Assembly (NCBI RefSeq): GCF_013001025.1
Contig: NZ_CP053021.1
Coordinates: 620,001 to 684,000 of the forward strand
Direction: 5' to 3'
DNA from: Sphingobium yanoikuyae
GTDB taxonomy: Bacteria > Pseudomonadota > Alphaproteobacteria > Sphingomonadales > Sphingomonadaceae
DNA length: 64,000 nucleotides
Of the stretch, positions 45,166 through 55,002 are shown piece by piece (the first letter of the stretch is position 1; the number at the start of each line of letters is the position of its first letter). Both the position numbers and the translations under genes were made by a program. The notes under the pieces are model-generated. The model saw only the letters and a program-made list of their open reading frames with translations, did not search any database and was not told the DNA's origin.

Positions 45166-46683
45166 TTAGTCGTGGCCCTTGCTCATGAACTGTTCGACGA
45201 CGTTGGACATGTCGAAGCTCTTGCCGCCTTGGACCGGCGGATATTGGGCGAGCGTCGTCAGATGTTCCTTCATCAATTCGCCCAGCGGCCCGTTCTGCCA
45301 CGCCACCTTCTGGATCAGATGGCCGTAGGAGTCGCTGTTGTCATAGCTTTCGAACGGATCCATGCGGATGTTGAAGACCATCGGCTTGGAGCGGCCGACC
45401 ATGGTGCCGTAATAATCCTCGTTGGTCGAGAAATGCCATTTCCACGGCCCCATGCGCAACGCTGTGAGCTTCGATTCATTATAGTGGAACACATGGTTCC
45501 GCGCCGAATCCTCGGCCTTGCCCGTCCAATAGTCGAGGTTGTTGACGCCATCGATATATTGGCTCTTCTCCTTGAGAACCTTCTCGTTCACGTCCGTGAC
45601 GCCGGCGGCGACGGCCAGGGTGGTGAACATGTCCTGATGGCACTGGATACCGTTCTTGAGTTGCATCGGCTCGATCACGCCGGGCCATTTCAGCATCGAG
45701 ATGACACGGACGCCGCCTTCATAGGTGGTCATCTTCTCGCCGCGCCAGGGCGTGGTCGCGCCATGCGGCCAGGAGGAATGTTCCGGGCCATTGTCGGTCG
45801 AATACCAGACGATGGTATCCTCCTCCAGGCCGCTTTCCTTGAGCCAGTCGAGCACGATGCCGATGTCATGGTCATGCTGCAGCATGCCCGAGCCGTGCAG
45901 GTCCGCATCCGACGTGTATTTCTCCGCCGCATAGCGCCATTTGTCGTTGAGCCGGGTGTAGAGATGCATGCGGCTGGTGTTGAGCCAGACGAAGAAGGGT
46001 TCGTCGGCATCCTTGGCCTTCTGCATGAAATCGAGCGCGGGCGGGATGAATTCCTTTTCGTCCACCTCGTGCATCCGTTCCTGGTGCAGCGGGCCGGTGT
46101 CGATGATCTTCTGCTTGCCGACCTTGCCGTAGCGCGGATCCTCGGTCGGGTCGTCGACATCGGTGGCCCAGCTGTGGATCACGCCGCGCGGCCCGAATTT
46201 CTTCATATAGGCTTCGACGCTGCCCGAATGGGCCTTGGCGAAATTCTGGTAATCGCGCTGCTCTTCCTCTTCCGACACGTTGAGATGGTAGAGATTGCCG
46301 AAAAACTCGTCGAAACCATGGTTGGTCGGCAGATGCTCGTTGCGATCGCCCAGATGGCTCTTGCCGAAATGGCCGGTGCGATAGCCCGCGCCTTTCATGA
46401 CTTCGGCGAGGCAGGGAGAGGCCGGCTGGAGCCCGAGCAGATCGCCGGGCTGGCCCACCGTCACCATGCCCGAGCGGATCGGATATTGGCCGGTGATGAA
46501 GGCGGCGCGGCCGGCGGTGCAGGACTGCTGCGCATAATGATCGGTGAAGCGGATGCCGCCATAGCCGATGCTGTCGATATTGGGCGTGGTATAGCCCATC
46601 GTGCCCAGGCCATAAGCACTGACATTCTGCCAGCCGATATCGTCACCCCAGATGACCAGGATATTGGGTTTCTTCTTTGCCAT
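45166..46683 (-). CDS. Cytosolic arylsulfatase-family hydrolase
   Basis: This 505-residue alkaline-phosphatase-superfamily enzyme has the metal-site start [12 protein letters not shown] and the formylglycine motif C55-TAGR (CxAxR form). GKSHLGD and [23 protein letters not shown] complete the active-site landmarks. It should release sulfate from a small sulfated substrate after Cys55 is oxidised. ATG 46683 (GGAG upstream) gives a product without a signal peptide, so cytoplasm is predicted. It follows a TauE-type exporter gene. The formylglycine-generating enzyme is not in the window. Confidence 0.88.
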   Translation of the reverse strand: MAKKKPNILVIWGDDIGWQNVSAYGLGTMGYTTPNIDSIGYGGIRFTDHYAQQSCTAGRAAFITGQYPIRSGMVTVGQPGDLLGLQPASPCLAEVMKGAGYRTGHFGKSHLGDRNEHLPTNHGFDEFFGNLYHLNVSEEEEQRDYQNFAKAHSGSVEAYMKKFGPRGVIHSWATDVDDPTEDPRYGKVGKQKIIDTGPLHQERMHEVDEKEFIPPALDFMQKAKDADEPFFVWLNTSRMHLYTRLNDKWRYAAEKYTSDADLHGSGMLQHDHDIGIVLDWLKESGLEEDTIVWYSTDNGPEHSSWPHGATTPWRGEKMTTYEGGVRVISMLKWPGVIEPMQLKNGIQCHQDMFTTLAVAAGVTDVNEKVLKEKSQYIDGVNNLDYWTGKAEDSARNHVFHYNESKLTALRMGPWKWHFSTNEDYYGTMVGRSKPMVFNIRMDPFESYDNSDSYGHLIQKVAWQNGPLGELMKEHLTTLAQYPPVQGGKSFDMSNVVEQFMSKGHD

Positions 46684-46804
46684 GCCGAGTCTCCGACCAT
46701 GATGGATCGGCGGAAGGCTAATGGTGGGCGGGCCGCGACGCTGCATGGGGATAATCCCGAGAAGCGACGGGGACATCCCCTATGCCCGGCGAAGGGGCGG
46801 GGGC

Positions 46805-47584
46805 CTAGCCGAACAGATAGATGTGGATCGGGTTTTTCGGATCGAGCAGCATCTTGGTCGTCAGCGCCAGCGACATGATGATGAGCAATGGCTTGATCAG
46901 CTTCGAGCCGAACCGCATGGCAAGGTGCGATCCGATCTGGCCGCCCGTGATTGATCCGACCGCCATGGCGAGGCCGGCGATCCAGATGACATGGCCGCCC
47001 GCCACCATGGTCAGCAATCCCGCGACATTGGAGGCGAAATTGGCGGCCTTGGTCTGGGCGGTGGCGCGCAGCAGCGACAGGCCGCCCAGCGCGATGAAGA
47101 TGGTGGTGTAGAAGGCGCCGGCGCCGGGTCCGAAGAAGCCGTCATAGAAGCCGACCACGCCGATCATGCCGGACAGGCCCCACATGCCGACGCGGGCATG
47201 GCGATCGGCATCGCTGAGCTTGGGCGAGAAGGTGAAATAGGCCGCCATGGCGATCAGCAGCGCGGGCATCAGTCCGGCCAGGATCGACGGATCGACCCGT
47301 TGCAGCAGCCAGGCCCCGCCGATCGACCCGATGAAGGCGGCGATCACCGGCCCCTTGTAGGTCGCAAGGTCCATATGTCCGCGCCGGGCATAGGCGACGC
47401 AGGCGCCGAAGGTGCCGAGGCAGCTTTGCAGCTTGTTGGTGGCGACCGCCGGCACCGGCGGCACGCCGGCGGCAAGCAGCGCGGGCAGGGCAATGAGGCC
47501 ACCCCCGCCCGCCATCGCGTCGATGCAGCCGGCCATGAAGGCGGCGGCCATGAGGAAGGCGATGGTTTCGGGGGAGAGGATCAC
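46805..47584 (-). CDS. TSUP (TauE/SafE)-family anion exporter
   Basis: The 259-residue inner-membrane protein has seven to eight helices and the two family repeats: GCIDAMAGGGGLIALPALLAAGVPP.AVATNKLQ and GFYDGFFGPGAGAFYT. TSUP proteins export sulfite, sulfoacetate or related anions. It lies 121 bases upstream of the sulfatase on the same strand, which suggests disposal of sulfate, sulfite or an organosulfur product. The exact ion is not known. Confidence 0.88.
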   Translation of the reverse strand: MILSPETIAFLMAAAFMAGCIDAMAGGGGLIALPALLAAGVPPVPAVATNKLQSCLGTFGACVAYARRGHMDLATYKGPVIAAFIGSIGGAWLLQRVDPSILAGLMPALLIAMAAYFTFSPKLSDADRHARVGMWGLSGMIGVVGFYDGFFGPGAGAFYTTIFIALGGLSLLRATAQTKAANFASNVAGLLTMVAGGHVIWIAGLAMAVGSITGGQIGSHLAMRFGSKLIKPLLIIMSLALTTKMLLDPKNPIHIYLFG

Positions 47585-47684
47585 GCGCGCAACAGCCCTA
47601 AATTTCCGCAGCCGAAAGGATGCGAAAGGACTTCGCGGTCAGGCCGGGACGATGATGGGAGGAACGAGCGAGTCCGCTCGTTCC

Positions 47685-48710
47685 TCAGTATGCCCGTGCT
47701 ATCGCGAATTCGACCGCTTCGGTAAGGGCCGCTTTGGCCTTGCCGGCATCGAACATGCCCAGAGCATCGATCGCGCGCTGCCCATAATGGCGGGCGCGGG
47801 CCAGCGTGTCGGCAATCGCACCGGTCTGGCGCAGCAGCTGCGTGGCGTGGGCCAAATCCTCGTCGCTGATGCGATGGCCCGAGATCGCGGCCTTCCAGAA
47901 GGCCTTGTCCTCGTCCGACCCGCGCGCATAGGCCAGGATCACCGGCAGCGTGACCTTGCCGTCGCGGAAATCGTCGCCGGCATCCTTGCCCATGGTGGCG
48001 CCGTCCGATTCATAGTCGATCGCATCGTCGATCAGCTGGAAGGCGATGCCAAGATTGCGGCCATAGACGTCGAGCGCATGTTCCTCCGCTTCGCTGCGGT
48101 CGGCGACCACGGCGGAAATGCGGCAGGCGGCGGCGAACAGGGCGGCGGTCTTGGCGCCGATGATGTCGAGATATTGTTCTTCGCTGGTGTCGATCTTGCG
48201 CTGGGCGGTCAGCTGGTTGACCTCGCCCTCGGCGATGATCGCCGATGCGCCCGACAGGATCTTGAGCACCTTGAGCGACTCGGCCTCGACCATCAGCTCG
48301 AACGAGCGGGAGAAGAGGAAGTCGCCGACCAGCACCGAGGCGCTGTTGCCCCAGATGATGTTGGCGGTCTTGCGGCCGCGGCGCAGGCCCGATCCGTCGA
48401 CGACATCGTCATGCAGCAGCGTGGCGGTGTGGATGAATTCGACCGATGCGGCCAGCTTGTAATGGCGCGATCCGGCATAGCCGACCAGGTCGGCGCAGGC
48501 GAGCGTCAGCATCGGCCGCAGCCGCTTGCCGCCGCCGGCGATCAGATGACCGGCCAGTTCCGGGATCAGCGGGATGCGCGACTGCATCCGGTCCAGGATC
48601 ACGCTGTTCACCTGGTTCATGCCATCGGCGACGAGCGCCATGATGGGAGCGAGCGAAGGGGCGCTGGAGCGGCCGATCGGGTGGACGTTGCCGGGGGAGG
48701 ATGCAGTCAT
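47685..48710 (-). CDS. ispB: Long-chain polyprenyl diphosphate synthase
   Basis: This trans-prenyltransferase makes the ubiquinone side chain (a C50 decaprenyl chain is usual in sphingomonads). The 341 residues have both aspartate motifs: DDVVD at 101-105 and DDAID at 228-232, plus GGGKRLRPML. I use ATG 48710 because the frame's upstream extension to 48833 looks non-coding. Chain length cannot be read with certainty, so the ispB symbol is used loosely. Confidence 0.9.
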   Translation of the reverse strand: MTASSPGNVHPIGRSSAPSLAPIMALVADGMNQVNSVILDRMQSRIPLIPELAGHLIAGGGKRLRPMLTLACADLVGYAGSRHYKLAASVEFIHTATLLHDDVVDGSGLRRGRKTANIIWGNSASVLVGDFLFSRSFELMVEAESLKVLKILSGASAIIAEGEVNQLTAQRKIDTSEEQYLDIIGAKTAALFAAACRISAVVADRSEAEEHALDVYGRNLGIAFQLIDDAIDYESDGATMGKDAGDDFRDGKVTLPVILAYARGSDEDKAFWKAAISGHRISDEDLAHATQLLRQTGAIADTLARARHYGQRAIDALGMFDAGKAKAALTEAVEFAIARAY

Positions 48711-48871
48711 GACAAGCGTCCTCTGGCGGGGCAAAAAGCAGATGGCAAGCGGGAATAGCTTGCCTGCGCGGCGCAATGGCGCAAAAAGCGCGCCGGACGA
48801 TTGATTGACGCATCGCAGTAACGGAAAAGCCACGCCTTTTCCCGCCGCGATGCCGCTGTGGAGAATGCCAG

Positions 48872-49150
48872 GTGGATGAGACTTTGAAGCGCTATCGCGA
48901 GAGCATCGACAATATCGACGCGGCGCTTGTCTTCATGCTGGCGGAACGGTTCAAGGTCACCCAGGCCGTGGGCGAATATAAGGCGACCCACGATCTGCCG
49001 CCGGCCGATCCGGGCCGCGAGGAACGCCAGATTTCGCGCCTGCGCCAGCTCGCGCTCGACGCCAATCTCGACCCCGACTTCACCGAGAAGTTCCTGCGCT
49101 TCATCATCGATGAAGTGATCCGCCATCATGAGCGGCTGCGGGAAGGATAA
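48872..49150 (+). CDS. AroQ-type chorismate mutase
   Basis: The small helical enzyme (92 residues) turns chorismate into prephenate for Phe and Tyr. Active-site features of AroQ are visible: an N-terminal R (YRESIDNIDAALVFMLAERFKVTQAVGEYKA) with Arg/Lys pairs, then R..Q segments (EERQISRLRQLA) and a C-terminal helix. The start is GTG 48872 with GGAG 8 bases upstream. The gene stands alone and is convergent with the cupin gene. Confidence 0.9.
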   Translation: MDETLKRYRESIDNIDAALVFMLAERFKVTQAVGEYKATHDLPPADPGREERQISRLRQLALDANLDPDFTEKFLRFIIDEVIRHHERLREG

Positions 49151-49156
49151 GAGGCT

Positions 49157-50131
49157 TTAATCCTTCGGATAATTTTCATGGCCCGCATTGGGCCAGTGGA
49201 AATGCGTGTAGGTCAGCATGGTCGAGAAGCTTTCCGACCGGACCTGATGCCACCAGCCGATCGGGATGAAGAGCAGGTCGCCCGGCGTCAGCCGCACCTC
49301 GTAGCGCAGAACGTCGCGGGCGCGCGGGTATCGAGCCAGCCGCGCCGGATCGGTGAGGTCGCCGACATCGCTGAAGACATGGCGGTTATGCGCCAGCCGA
49401 TGGGTCTGCGATGGCGGCACCAGGATGACATGCTTGGTGCCCGTCACCTGCGCCAGCAGATTGTTGGTGAGGTCGAAATGCAGCGGGGTGAAGGCGCCCG
49501 CGCCGCCGATCCACAACATGCCGGGCGTCGGCGCCAGATAGGCGTCGGGATGGCCAAGGTCGGCCTGTAGCGACGCAAGGGCCGGGCCGTTCGCCGCGCT
49601 GTTATAGGCGGTCAGATAGGCGTCATTGCCGCCGTCGCGCACCAGGTCGATGAACTGGCGAAAGGGCGCGCGGCGCTTGTGCCGGTCCTTGGCCAGCTCA
49701 TAGTCGGCGGCCTGTGCGCGGCCGCCCTGATATTCGATTTCCGCCCCGCCAATGGCATCGGCCAGATAATCCGGCGTCCATTTTGCGCGGGCGGGCCAGC
49801 CGTCCATCGCCCCCCTGATCAGGACCGGGCGGCCGGGCGCATAGAAATTATGCAGGAAATCCTCGCCCGACAGCGCGTCGGCGGTCAGCAGGCCGGAGGC
49901 GTAGGGGGACAGGGCGCGCTGCTGCTCCATGACATTCAGCAGCCAGTCGCGCCGTTTGAGCGCGAGCGCGCTGTCGTCGCGCGGCGCTGGAGCCGGCTTG
50001 GGCGGCACATGGGGCACGGCATTGGCGGACGGCGCGCCAAAGCCGACCTGGCGCAGGGTCATCTGCATCTGCATGTCCGTCGCCTGCGACAGGATCGAGG
50101 GAAGCGGCGGGGTGCGGCCGGATTTGCTCAT
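49157..50131 (-). CDS. JmjC-like cupin (Fe(II)/2-oxoglutarate oxygenase fold)
   Basis: The 324-residue protein has the cupin_8 layout: an entry block FYAPGRPVLIRGAMDGWPARAKWT, the metal motif HFD in PLHFDLTNN, and the distal His in IPIGWWHQV. A proline-rich N-terminal tail of about 50 residues is unusual. Relatives hydroxylate proteins or small molecules; the target here is unknown. The EamA gene upstream on the same strand ends 73 bases away. Confidence 0.85.
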   Translation of the reverse strand: MSKSGRTPPLPSILSQATDMQMQMTLRQVGFGAPSANAVPHVPPKPAPAPRDDSALALKRRDWLLNVMEQQRALSPYASGLLTADALSGEDFLHNFYAPGRPVLIRGAMDGWPARAKWTPDYLADAIGGAEIEYQGGRAQAADYELAKDRHKRRAPFRQFIDLVRDGGNDAYLTAYNSAANGPALASLQADLGHPDAYLAPTPGMLWIGGAGAFTPLHFDLTNNLLAQVTGTKHVILVPPSQTHRLAHNRHVFSDVGDLTDPARLARYPRARDVLRYEVRLTPGDLLFIPIGWWHQVRSESFSTMLTYTHFHWPNAGHENYPKD

Positions 50132-50203
50132 GACCCGCCCTAGCGCGCGATCATGACCGCCATGTTGCAGGATGTGACGAACCTGTGACGGCGCGGTGGC
50201 GGT

Positions 50204-51094
50204 TCAGGCTGGCTCCACCACCTCGGTCCGCTTGGGCTGCGACCGGCCCAGTAGCACGCCGCCCAACGCCAGCGCGAAGCCGGCGATCTGCACCGGGCCG
50301 AGCTTCTCGCCGAACAGCAGCCAGGCCTCGACCGCGGCGAGCGGCGGCACCAGCAGCAACAGCATCGACATGCGCGTCGGCCCCTGGGTGCGCACCAGCC
50401 AGACCAGCAGCGACAGGCCGGCCGCCGACAGGCCCAGCACCGACCAGCCAAGGCCGATCCACATCATCGGGCTGTTGTCCCAGCGCCATTCGCCCACGAT
50501 CAGGGTGGCGGCGATCGCCACCAGCGCGCCGCCGGCATTCTGCACCGCGCCCGACACCCAGATCGGATCGCCGCCGATCGTGCCGCGCTGGATCAGCGTG
50601 CCGCCGGTCATCGCCAGCACCGCGACGATGCCGGCAACGGCGGGGATCAGGGTGATCGCGCCCGCGCCTGATTTGGCGATCGCCGGCATCAGCACGCAGC
50701 CGACGCCCAGGATGGCGATGGCAAGGCCGGTCCAGGCGCGCGCGGGCAAGCGCTCGCCCAGGATCGCGACGCTGGCGACCGCGACCATCAGCGGCTGGGT
50801 CGCGCCCAGCAGCGACATGATGCCGGCCGGCATGCCATGGCTGACCGCCCACCAGCTGAGCGTCAGGTAAAGGCCATGCAGCATCGCGCCTGCCGCCAGA
50901 TGCAGCCCCAATTGCCGGCCGCGCGGCCAGGGCTGGCGCCCATGCAGCGCCAGCGCGCCCAGCAGCAGCGCGGTCAGGCACAGGCGCGCGGCCAGGATCA
51001 GCTCCGGCGCGCCATGGGGCACCATCGCGCGGGCGACGATGAAGCCGGTGGACCAGATCAGGACGAACAACAGGGATGCGATAATGCCGAACAT
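50204..51094 (-). CDS. EamA/DMT-family transporter
   Basis: This is an inner-membrane protein of about 296 residues with ten helices in two EamA repeats (LFVLIWSTGFIVARAMVPHGAPE; SWWAVSHGMPAGIMSLLGATQP; a second repeat with PPLAAVEAWLLFGEKL). It probably exports a small metabolite; the substrate cannot be told. The N-terminus is uncertain: ATG near 51094 starts right before the first helix, while an ATG four codons upstream and a TTG at 51139 are alternatives. No strong SD sequence settles it. Confidence 0.83.
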   Translation of the reverse strand: MFGIIASLLFVLIWSTGFIVARAMVPHGAPELILAARLCLTALLLGALALHGRQPWPRGRQLGLHLAAGAMLHGLYLTLSWWAVSHGMPAGIMSLLGATQPLMVAVASVAILGERLPARAWTGLAIAILGVGCVLMPAIAKSGAGAITLIPAVAGIVAVLAMTGGTLIQRGTIGGDPIWVSGAVQNAGGALVAIAATLIVGEWRWDNSPMMWIGLGWSVLGLSAAGLSLLVWLVRTQGPTRMSMLLLLVPPLAAVEAWLLFGEKLGPVQIAGFALALGGVLLGRSQPKRTEVVEPA

Positions 51095-51151
51095 GGCGCA
51101 GCCCATGGCCGATGCGCGCGCGCCTGTCGACCCGGCCAAGGAGCGAAGGGA

Positions 51152-52612
51152 TCAGAAGCTGCCGATCGTCGATCCGATCAGGATGACGGCGACCAGTGCC
51201 GCAAGCGAGCTGACGATGCCGGCCATGGCGATATCCAGATAGGATTCGCGGTGGGTGACGCCGCTCAGCGCCAGCAGGGTGACGATCGCGCCATTATGCG
51301 GCAATATGTCGAGCGTGCCCGACCCGATCACCGCCACCCGGTGCATGATGGCGGGATCGGTGCCGGTCTGGGCGGCGATGTCCATATAGGTCGGCCCCAG
51401 CGCCTCCAGCGCGATGGTGAGCCCGCCCGAGGCCGACCCGGTGAGCGCGGCGAGCAGGTTGGTCGCCACCGCCAGCGATACCAGTGGCCCGCCCCCCATG
51501 CCCAGCACCCAGTCGCGGATCATGTGGAAGGCGGGCAGCGCCGCGATCACCGCGCCGAAGCCGACCAGGCTCGCCACGCTGATGATCGGCAGCACGGCGG
51601 CGTTGGCGCCCGAATCGATGCTGTTGCGCAGGCTGACGAGGCGCGCCCGGTTGCACAGGATGATGGCGAGCGTCGCGATCATCAGCGCCGCCGTCACCGA
51701 CCATATGCCCGCAACCGCGCCCAGGCTGGTGCTGCCCCATAAAGGCTCCGCCAGGAAGGGCGCGTCCCAGGTCGGGAACAGCCAGAGCGAGAGGATGAGG
51801 TTGCAGCCGATCATCACGCCGATCGGCAGGAAGGCGATGCCGAGCGAAGGGCGGTCGTCGGTGGGCGCACCCTTGTCCATCTCTGCGGGGTCGAAGGTGG
51901 AGGCCGTCGTCGTATGCTCGCGCATCCGCGCGCTGTCGACCGGCGCCACGGGGGACAGGCTGGGATCATAGCCCTCCTGCCGGGCGGCGGCGGCCGCCTG
52001 TGCCCGCAGCAGCCAGCCCAGGCCCACGGCGAGCATGATGACCGCGGCGATCAGGCCCAGGCCTGGCGCCGCATAGATGGAGGTGCCGAAGAAGGGCATG
52101 GGAATGACATTCTGGATCGCTGGCGTGCCGGGCAGGGCGGTCATGGTGAAGGTCGATGTGCCCAGGATGATGGTAGCCGGCACCAGCCGCCGGGGGATGT
52201 TGCCGGCGCGGAACAGCGCCTGTGCCATCGGCACCAGCACGAAGAAGGCGACGAACAGGCTGACCCCGCCATAGGTCAGGATCGCGCCGGCCAGCACCAC
52301 CGCCATGATCGCGCGGCCGGACCCCAGCCAGCCGATCATGGCGTCGGCAATGGTGCGCACCGATCCGCTGTCGTTCATCAGCTTGGCGAAGATCGCGCCG
52401 AGCAGGAAGAGCGGGAAAAATTGGGCGAGGAAGCCCGCGGCGGCGACCATGAAGATCTGGGTCCAGCTCGCCAGCATCGGATAGCCCGAAAAGCTGGCGG
52501 CGATCATCGCCAGCGCCGGGGCGAGGAACAGTACGCTCCAGCCGCGATAGGCCATGGCGATCAGCGCGCCGAGCGCGACCAATATGCCTAGGAAGCTCAA
52601 TGCCTCAGACAT
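51152..52612 (-). CDS. GntP-family permease
   Basis: This is a polytopic inner-membrane transporter of 486 residues, with family blocks FPLFLLGAIFAKLMNDSGS, LTYGGVSLFVAFFVLVPMAQALF and AALTGSASGGLTIALEALG. It differs from the gntP at 29265 and looks closer to the hydroxybutyrate or organic-acid branch. ATG 52612 overlaps the patatin gene by 8 bases, so the two are coupled. 3-hydroxybutyrate is a plausible but unproven substrate. Confidence 0.85.
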   Translation of the reverse strand: MSEALSFLGILVALGALIAMAYRGWSVLFLAPALAMIAASFSGYPMLASWTQIFMVAAAGFLAQFFPLFLLGAIFAKLMNDSGSVRTIADAMIGWLGSGRAIMAVVLAGAILTYGGVSLFVAFFVLVPMAQALFRAGNIPRRLVPATIILGTSTFTMTALPGTPAIQNVIPMPFFGTSIYAAPGLGLIAAVIMLAVGLGWLLRAQAAAAARQEGYDPSLSPVAPVDSARMREHTTTASTFDPAEMDKGAPTDDRPSLGIAFLPIGVMIGCNLILSLWLFPTWDAPFLAEPLWGSTSLGAVAGIWSVTAALMIATLAIILCNRARLVSLRNSIDSGANAAVLPIISVASLVGFGAVIAALPAFHMIRDWVLGMGGGPLVSLAVATNLLAALTGSASGGLTIALEALGPTYMDIAAQTGTDPAIMHRVAVIGSGTLDILPHNGAIVTLLALSGVTHRESYLDIAMAGIVSSLAALVAVILIGSTIGSF

Positions 52613-53639
52613 GGGCGAGCAGCGCGTCGATATCGAGCGTCGATTCCCGGCCGATCGCCTGGCCATGATCCTTCAGGAAATCGTCCGCCGCCTTGCGCCC
52701 GATCTTCTTGAGCTTCCACAGGAAAGCCCATTCGGCGTTCAGCTTGGACGAATGGCCGAATTGCAGCATGTCGGCGCTGGCGATGCGGTGGATGCGCATC
52801 TTCGCCCATTTCTCGCCTTCGCCATGGCCGGGGTCGGCGACCTGGCGCAGCAGCGCCATCATCCGGATTTCCTGCAACAGCACGGCGTTGAAGGAAATCT
52901 CGTTCAATCGGCTGGCAATGTCGCGTGCGGCATAGAGGTCGGTGGCGCGCTCGACCGGGTTTACCTGGATCAGGATGGTGTCGTCCGAATCGCAGTCGCG
53001 CACCAGCGGTGTCAGCGTCGGATTGCCCGAATAGCCGCCATCCCAATAGGCCTCGCCATCGATCTCGACCGCGTGGAACATGGTCGGCAGGCAGGCGGAG
53101 GCGAGCAGCACGTCGGGGGTGATCTCCGCATTGCGGAACACGCGGGCCTGGCCGGTGCGCACGCTGGTCGCGGTGATGAACAGGCGGATCGGGCTGGCGG
53201 CAAGATGGTCGAAATCGACGCATTCGTTGAGGATGTCGGTCAGCGGGTTGAACCCGCCCGGATTGAGATCATAGGGCGAGCAGAGCCGCGCCATCAGGTC
53301 CATGCCGACATAGAGCGGCGAATAATCGAGCGTCCAGCGGCCGAGCGCTATGTCGAGCGGACTGCGGCGGAACGGGCTGAACATTGCCCCGTCCGATACC
53401 TTGCTCCAGAAGCGGGTGAGGGCGCGGCGGGCACCCGGCGCGCCGCCATGGGCATAGCCGCTCGCCAGCACGGCCGCGTTCATCGCCCCGGCCGACGTGC
53501 CGGATATGCCGTCGATCCGCAGCCAGGGTTCCTCCAGCAGGCGGTCGAGTACGCCCCAGGTGAAGGCGCCATGGGCGCCGCCGCCCTGCAGGGCCAGGTC
53601 GATCAGGCGGCTTTGCGGCTCGGCAGTCGGATCGGGCAT
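52605..53639 (-). CDS. Patatin-like phospholipase with DUF3734 C-terminal region
   Basis: This 344-residue serine hydrolase has the glycine loop QGGGAHGAFTWG, the nucleophile S49 in GTSAG, and the dyad aspartate in DGGYSGN. The C-terminal part (VERATDLYAARDIASRLNEISFNAVLLQEIR...) resembles DUF3734, often found after patatin domains. It has no signal peptide. Relatives are often seen beside 3-hydroxybutyrate genes, and here it is fused by overlap to a GntP-type permease gene, hinting at storage-polymer or ester turnover. ATG 53639 follows GAGGTG. Confidence 0.88.
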   Translation of the reverse strand: MPDPTAEPQSRLIDLALQGGGAHGAFTWGVLDRLLEEPWLRIDGISGTSAGAMNAAVLASGYAHGGAPGARRALTRFWSKVSDGAMFSPFRRSPLDIALGRWTLDYSPLYVGMDLMARLCSPYDLNPGGFNPLTDILNECVDFDHLAASPIRLFITATSVRTGQARVFRNAEITPDVLLASACLPTMFHAVEIDGEAYWDGGYSGNPTLTPLVRDCDSDDTILIQVNPVERATDLYAARDIASRLNEISFNAVLLQEIRMMALLRQVADPGHGEGEKWAKMRIHRIASADMLQFGHSSKLNAEWAFLWKLKKIGRKAADDFLKDHGQAIGRESTLDIDALLAHV

Positions 53640-53746
53640 CGGGCACCTCGCGCTTGGCGGGCATGCCCCGCTATCGGAGTTTGTTGCGATGCAGCATGGG
53701 ACCATTGCGGCCCGCCAATGTCAACGCCTTGCGCGTTGCACAAACC

Positions 53747-54394
53747 TCATTCCCGGCCCGCGCGGATCGCCGCGCCGCCCGCGATCGGTGTGATCGCGAC
53801 CAGCAGCAGGGAGGCGGCGCCCAGGAATTTGAACGCGGCGCCGCTGCCATCGCCCAGTGTGCCCGCGCCAAAGATCAGCAGCGGCACCGCCAGCGGCAGG
53901 GCGAGCAGGCCCGCCAGCGCGCCCGACGAGCGCAGTCCGGCGGTCAGCGTCGCCACCAGCAGGCCGAGCGCGGCAAGCGCGGGGGTGCCGATCAGCAGCC
54001 CGGCCTCCAGCGTCAGGATCGTCGCGCCGTCCAGCTTCAGCAGCGCGGCTGCGGGCAGGGCGGCGATCATCAGCGGCGGGCCGAAACCCAGCCAATGGGC
54101 AATCAGCCGGGCGATCACCACCATCTCCTCGCTGATGCCGCGCAGCGCGATCTGGTCCAGGATGCCGGCATCGCGATCCGGCGCGACCAGCCGGTCGACC
54201 GGCAGCAGGCTGGCGAGCAGCGCCGCGATCCACAGCATGCCGCCACCGGTGCGGGCGAGCAGGGCGGCGTCGGGACCGACCGCGAAGGGATAGAGGCTGG
54301 CGACCAGCAACAGGAAGGCGACCGGCAGCCACAGCCCGGCCGAGCGCCAGGCCTGTCCCAGGTCGCGGGCGACGAGCAGGGCGATCAGTCGCAT
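53747..54394 (-). CDS. ccmB: Heme exporter membrane protein CcmB
   Basis: CcmB is the permease of the CcmABCD unit in type I cytochrome c maturation. The 215 residues form six helices, with early ARDLGQAWRSAGLW and LLPVDRLVAPDRDAGILDQIALRGIS. ATG 54394 lies inside the 3' end of ccmA (10-base overlap). The frame remains open far upstream, but that is a shadow of ccmA. ccmC and the rest of the ccm set are not next to it. Confidence 0.92.
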   Translation of the reverse strand: MRLIALLVARDLGQAWRSAGLWLPVAFLLLVASLYPFAVGPDAALLARTGGGMLWIAALLASLLPVDRLVAPDRDAGILDQIALRGISEEMVVIARLIAHWLGFGPPLMIAALPAAALLKLDGATILTLEAGLLIGTPALAALGLLVATLTAGLRSSGALAGLLALPLAVPLLIFGAGTLGDGSGAAFKFLGAASLLLVAITPIAGGAAIRAGRE

Positions 54395-55002
54395 GACGCC
54401 TCCTGCGCCGGGTCCGGCACATGGGCGGCCATCTCGATCCGAACCGGATCGGTCAGCGGCAAAGGCTGGTGCGAGGCGGCGACGACGATGCCGCCGGCCG
54501 CCAGATGGTCCGCCACCGCGGCGCCGAGCAGCGCGACCGACGCATCGTCCAGGCCATTGGCCGGTTCGTCGAGCAGCCAGATATCCGCGCCGCTGGCAAT
54601 CACGCGGGCGAGCATGGCGCGCTTGCGCTGGCCGGTGGAAAGCATGCGCACGGGCACGTCGCGCAAGGGGGCGAGTGCCATGGCGAGGAGTGCGCGGTCG
54701 AGCGCGGCCGCATCCACCCGGTCGAGCCGTGCCCAGAAGCCGAGCGCGCGGTGGAGCGGCAATTCCATGTCGAGCGCCAGCCGCTCGTCGGCTAGCGCGA
54801 CGCCGCCCTGTCGATCGATGGTACCGGCATAGATGGGCAGCAATCCGGCGCACTGGCGCAGCAGGCTCGACTTGCCGATGCCGTTCGGCCCGTGCAGCAA
54901 GGCGCTGCCGCCGGCCGCCAGCACCAGGTCGACGCCGGCAAAGAGCAGGCGTCCGCCGCGCAGACAGGCCAGGCCCGACAGGCGCAGCGCCGCGCCGCTC
55001 AT
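54385..55002 (-). CDS. ccmA: Heme exporter ATP-binding protein CcmA
   Basis: This is the ABC ATPase of cytochrome c maturation, powering release of holo-CcmE. The 205 residues carry Walker A GPNGIGKSS, signature LSTGQRKR and Walker B IWLLDEPANGLD. The ATG at 55002 overlaps the stop of the metalloprotease gene (ATGA), and its 3' end overlaps ccmB, so the three genes form one unit. Confidence 0.93.
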   Translation of the reverse strand: MSGAALRLSGLACLRGGRLLFAGVDLVLAAGGSALLHGPNGIGKSSLLRQCAGLLPIYAGTIDRQGGVALADERLALDMELPLHRALGFWARLDRVDAAALDRALLAMALAPLRDVPVRMLSTGQRKRAMLARVIASGADIWLLDEPANGLDDASVALLGAAVADHLAAGGIVVAASHQPLPLTDPVRIEMAAHVPDPAQEASCD

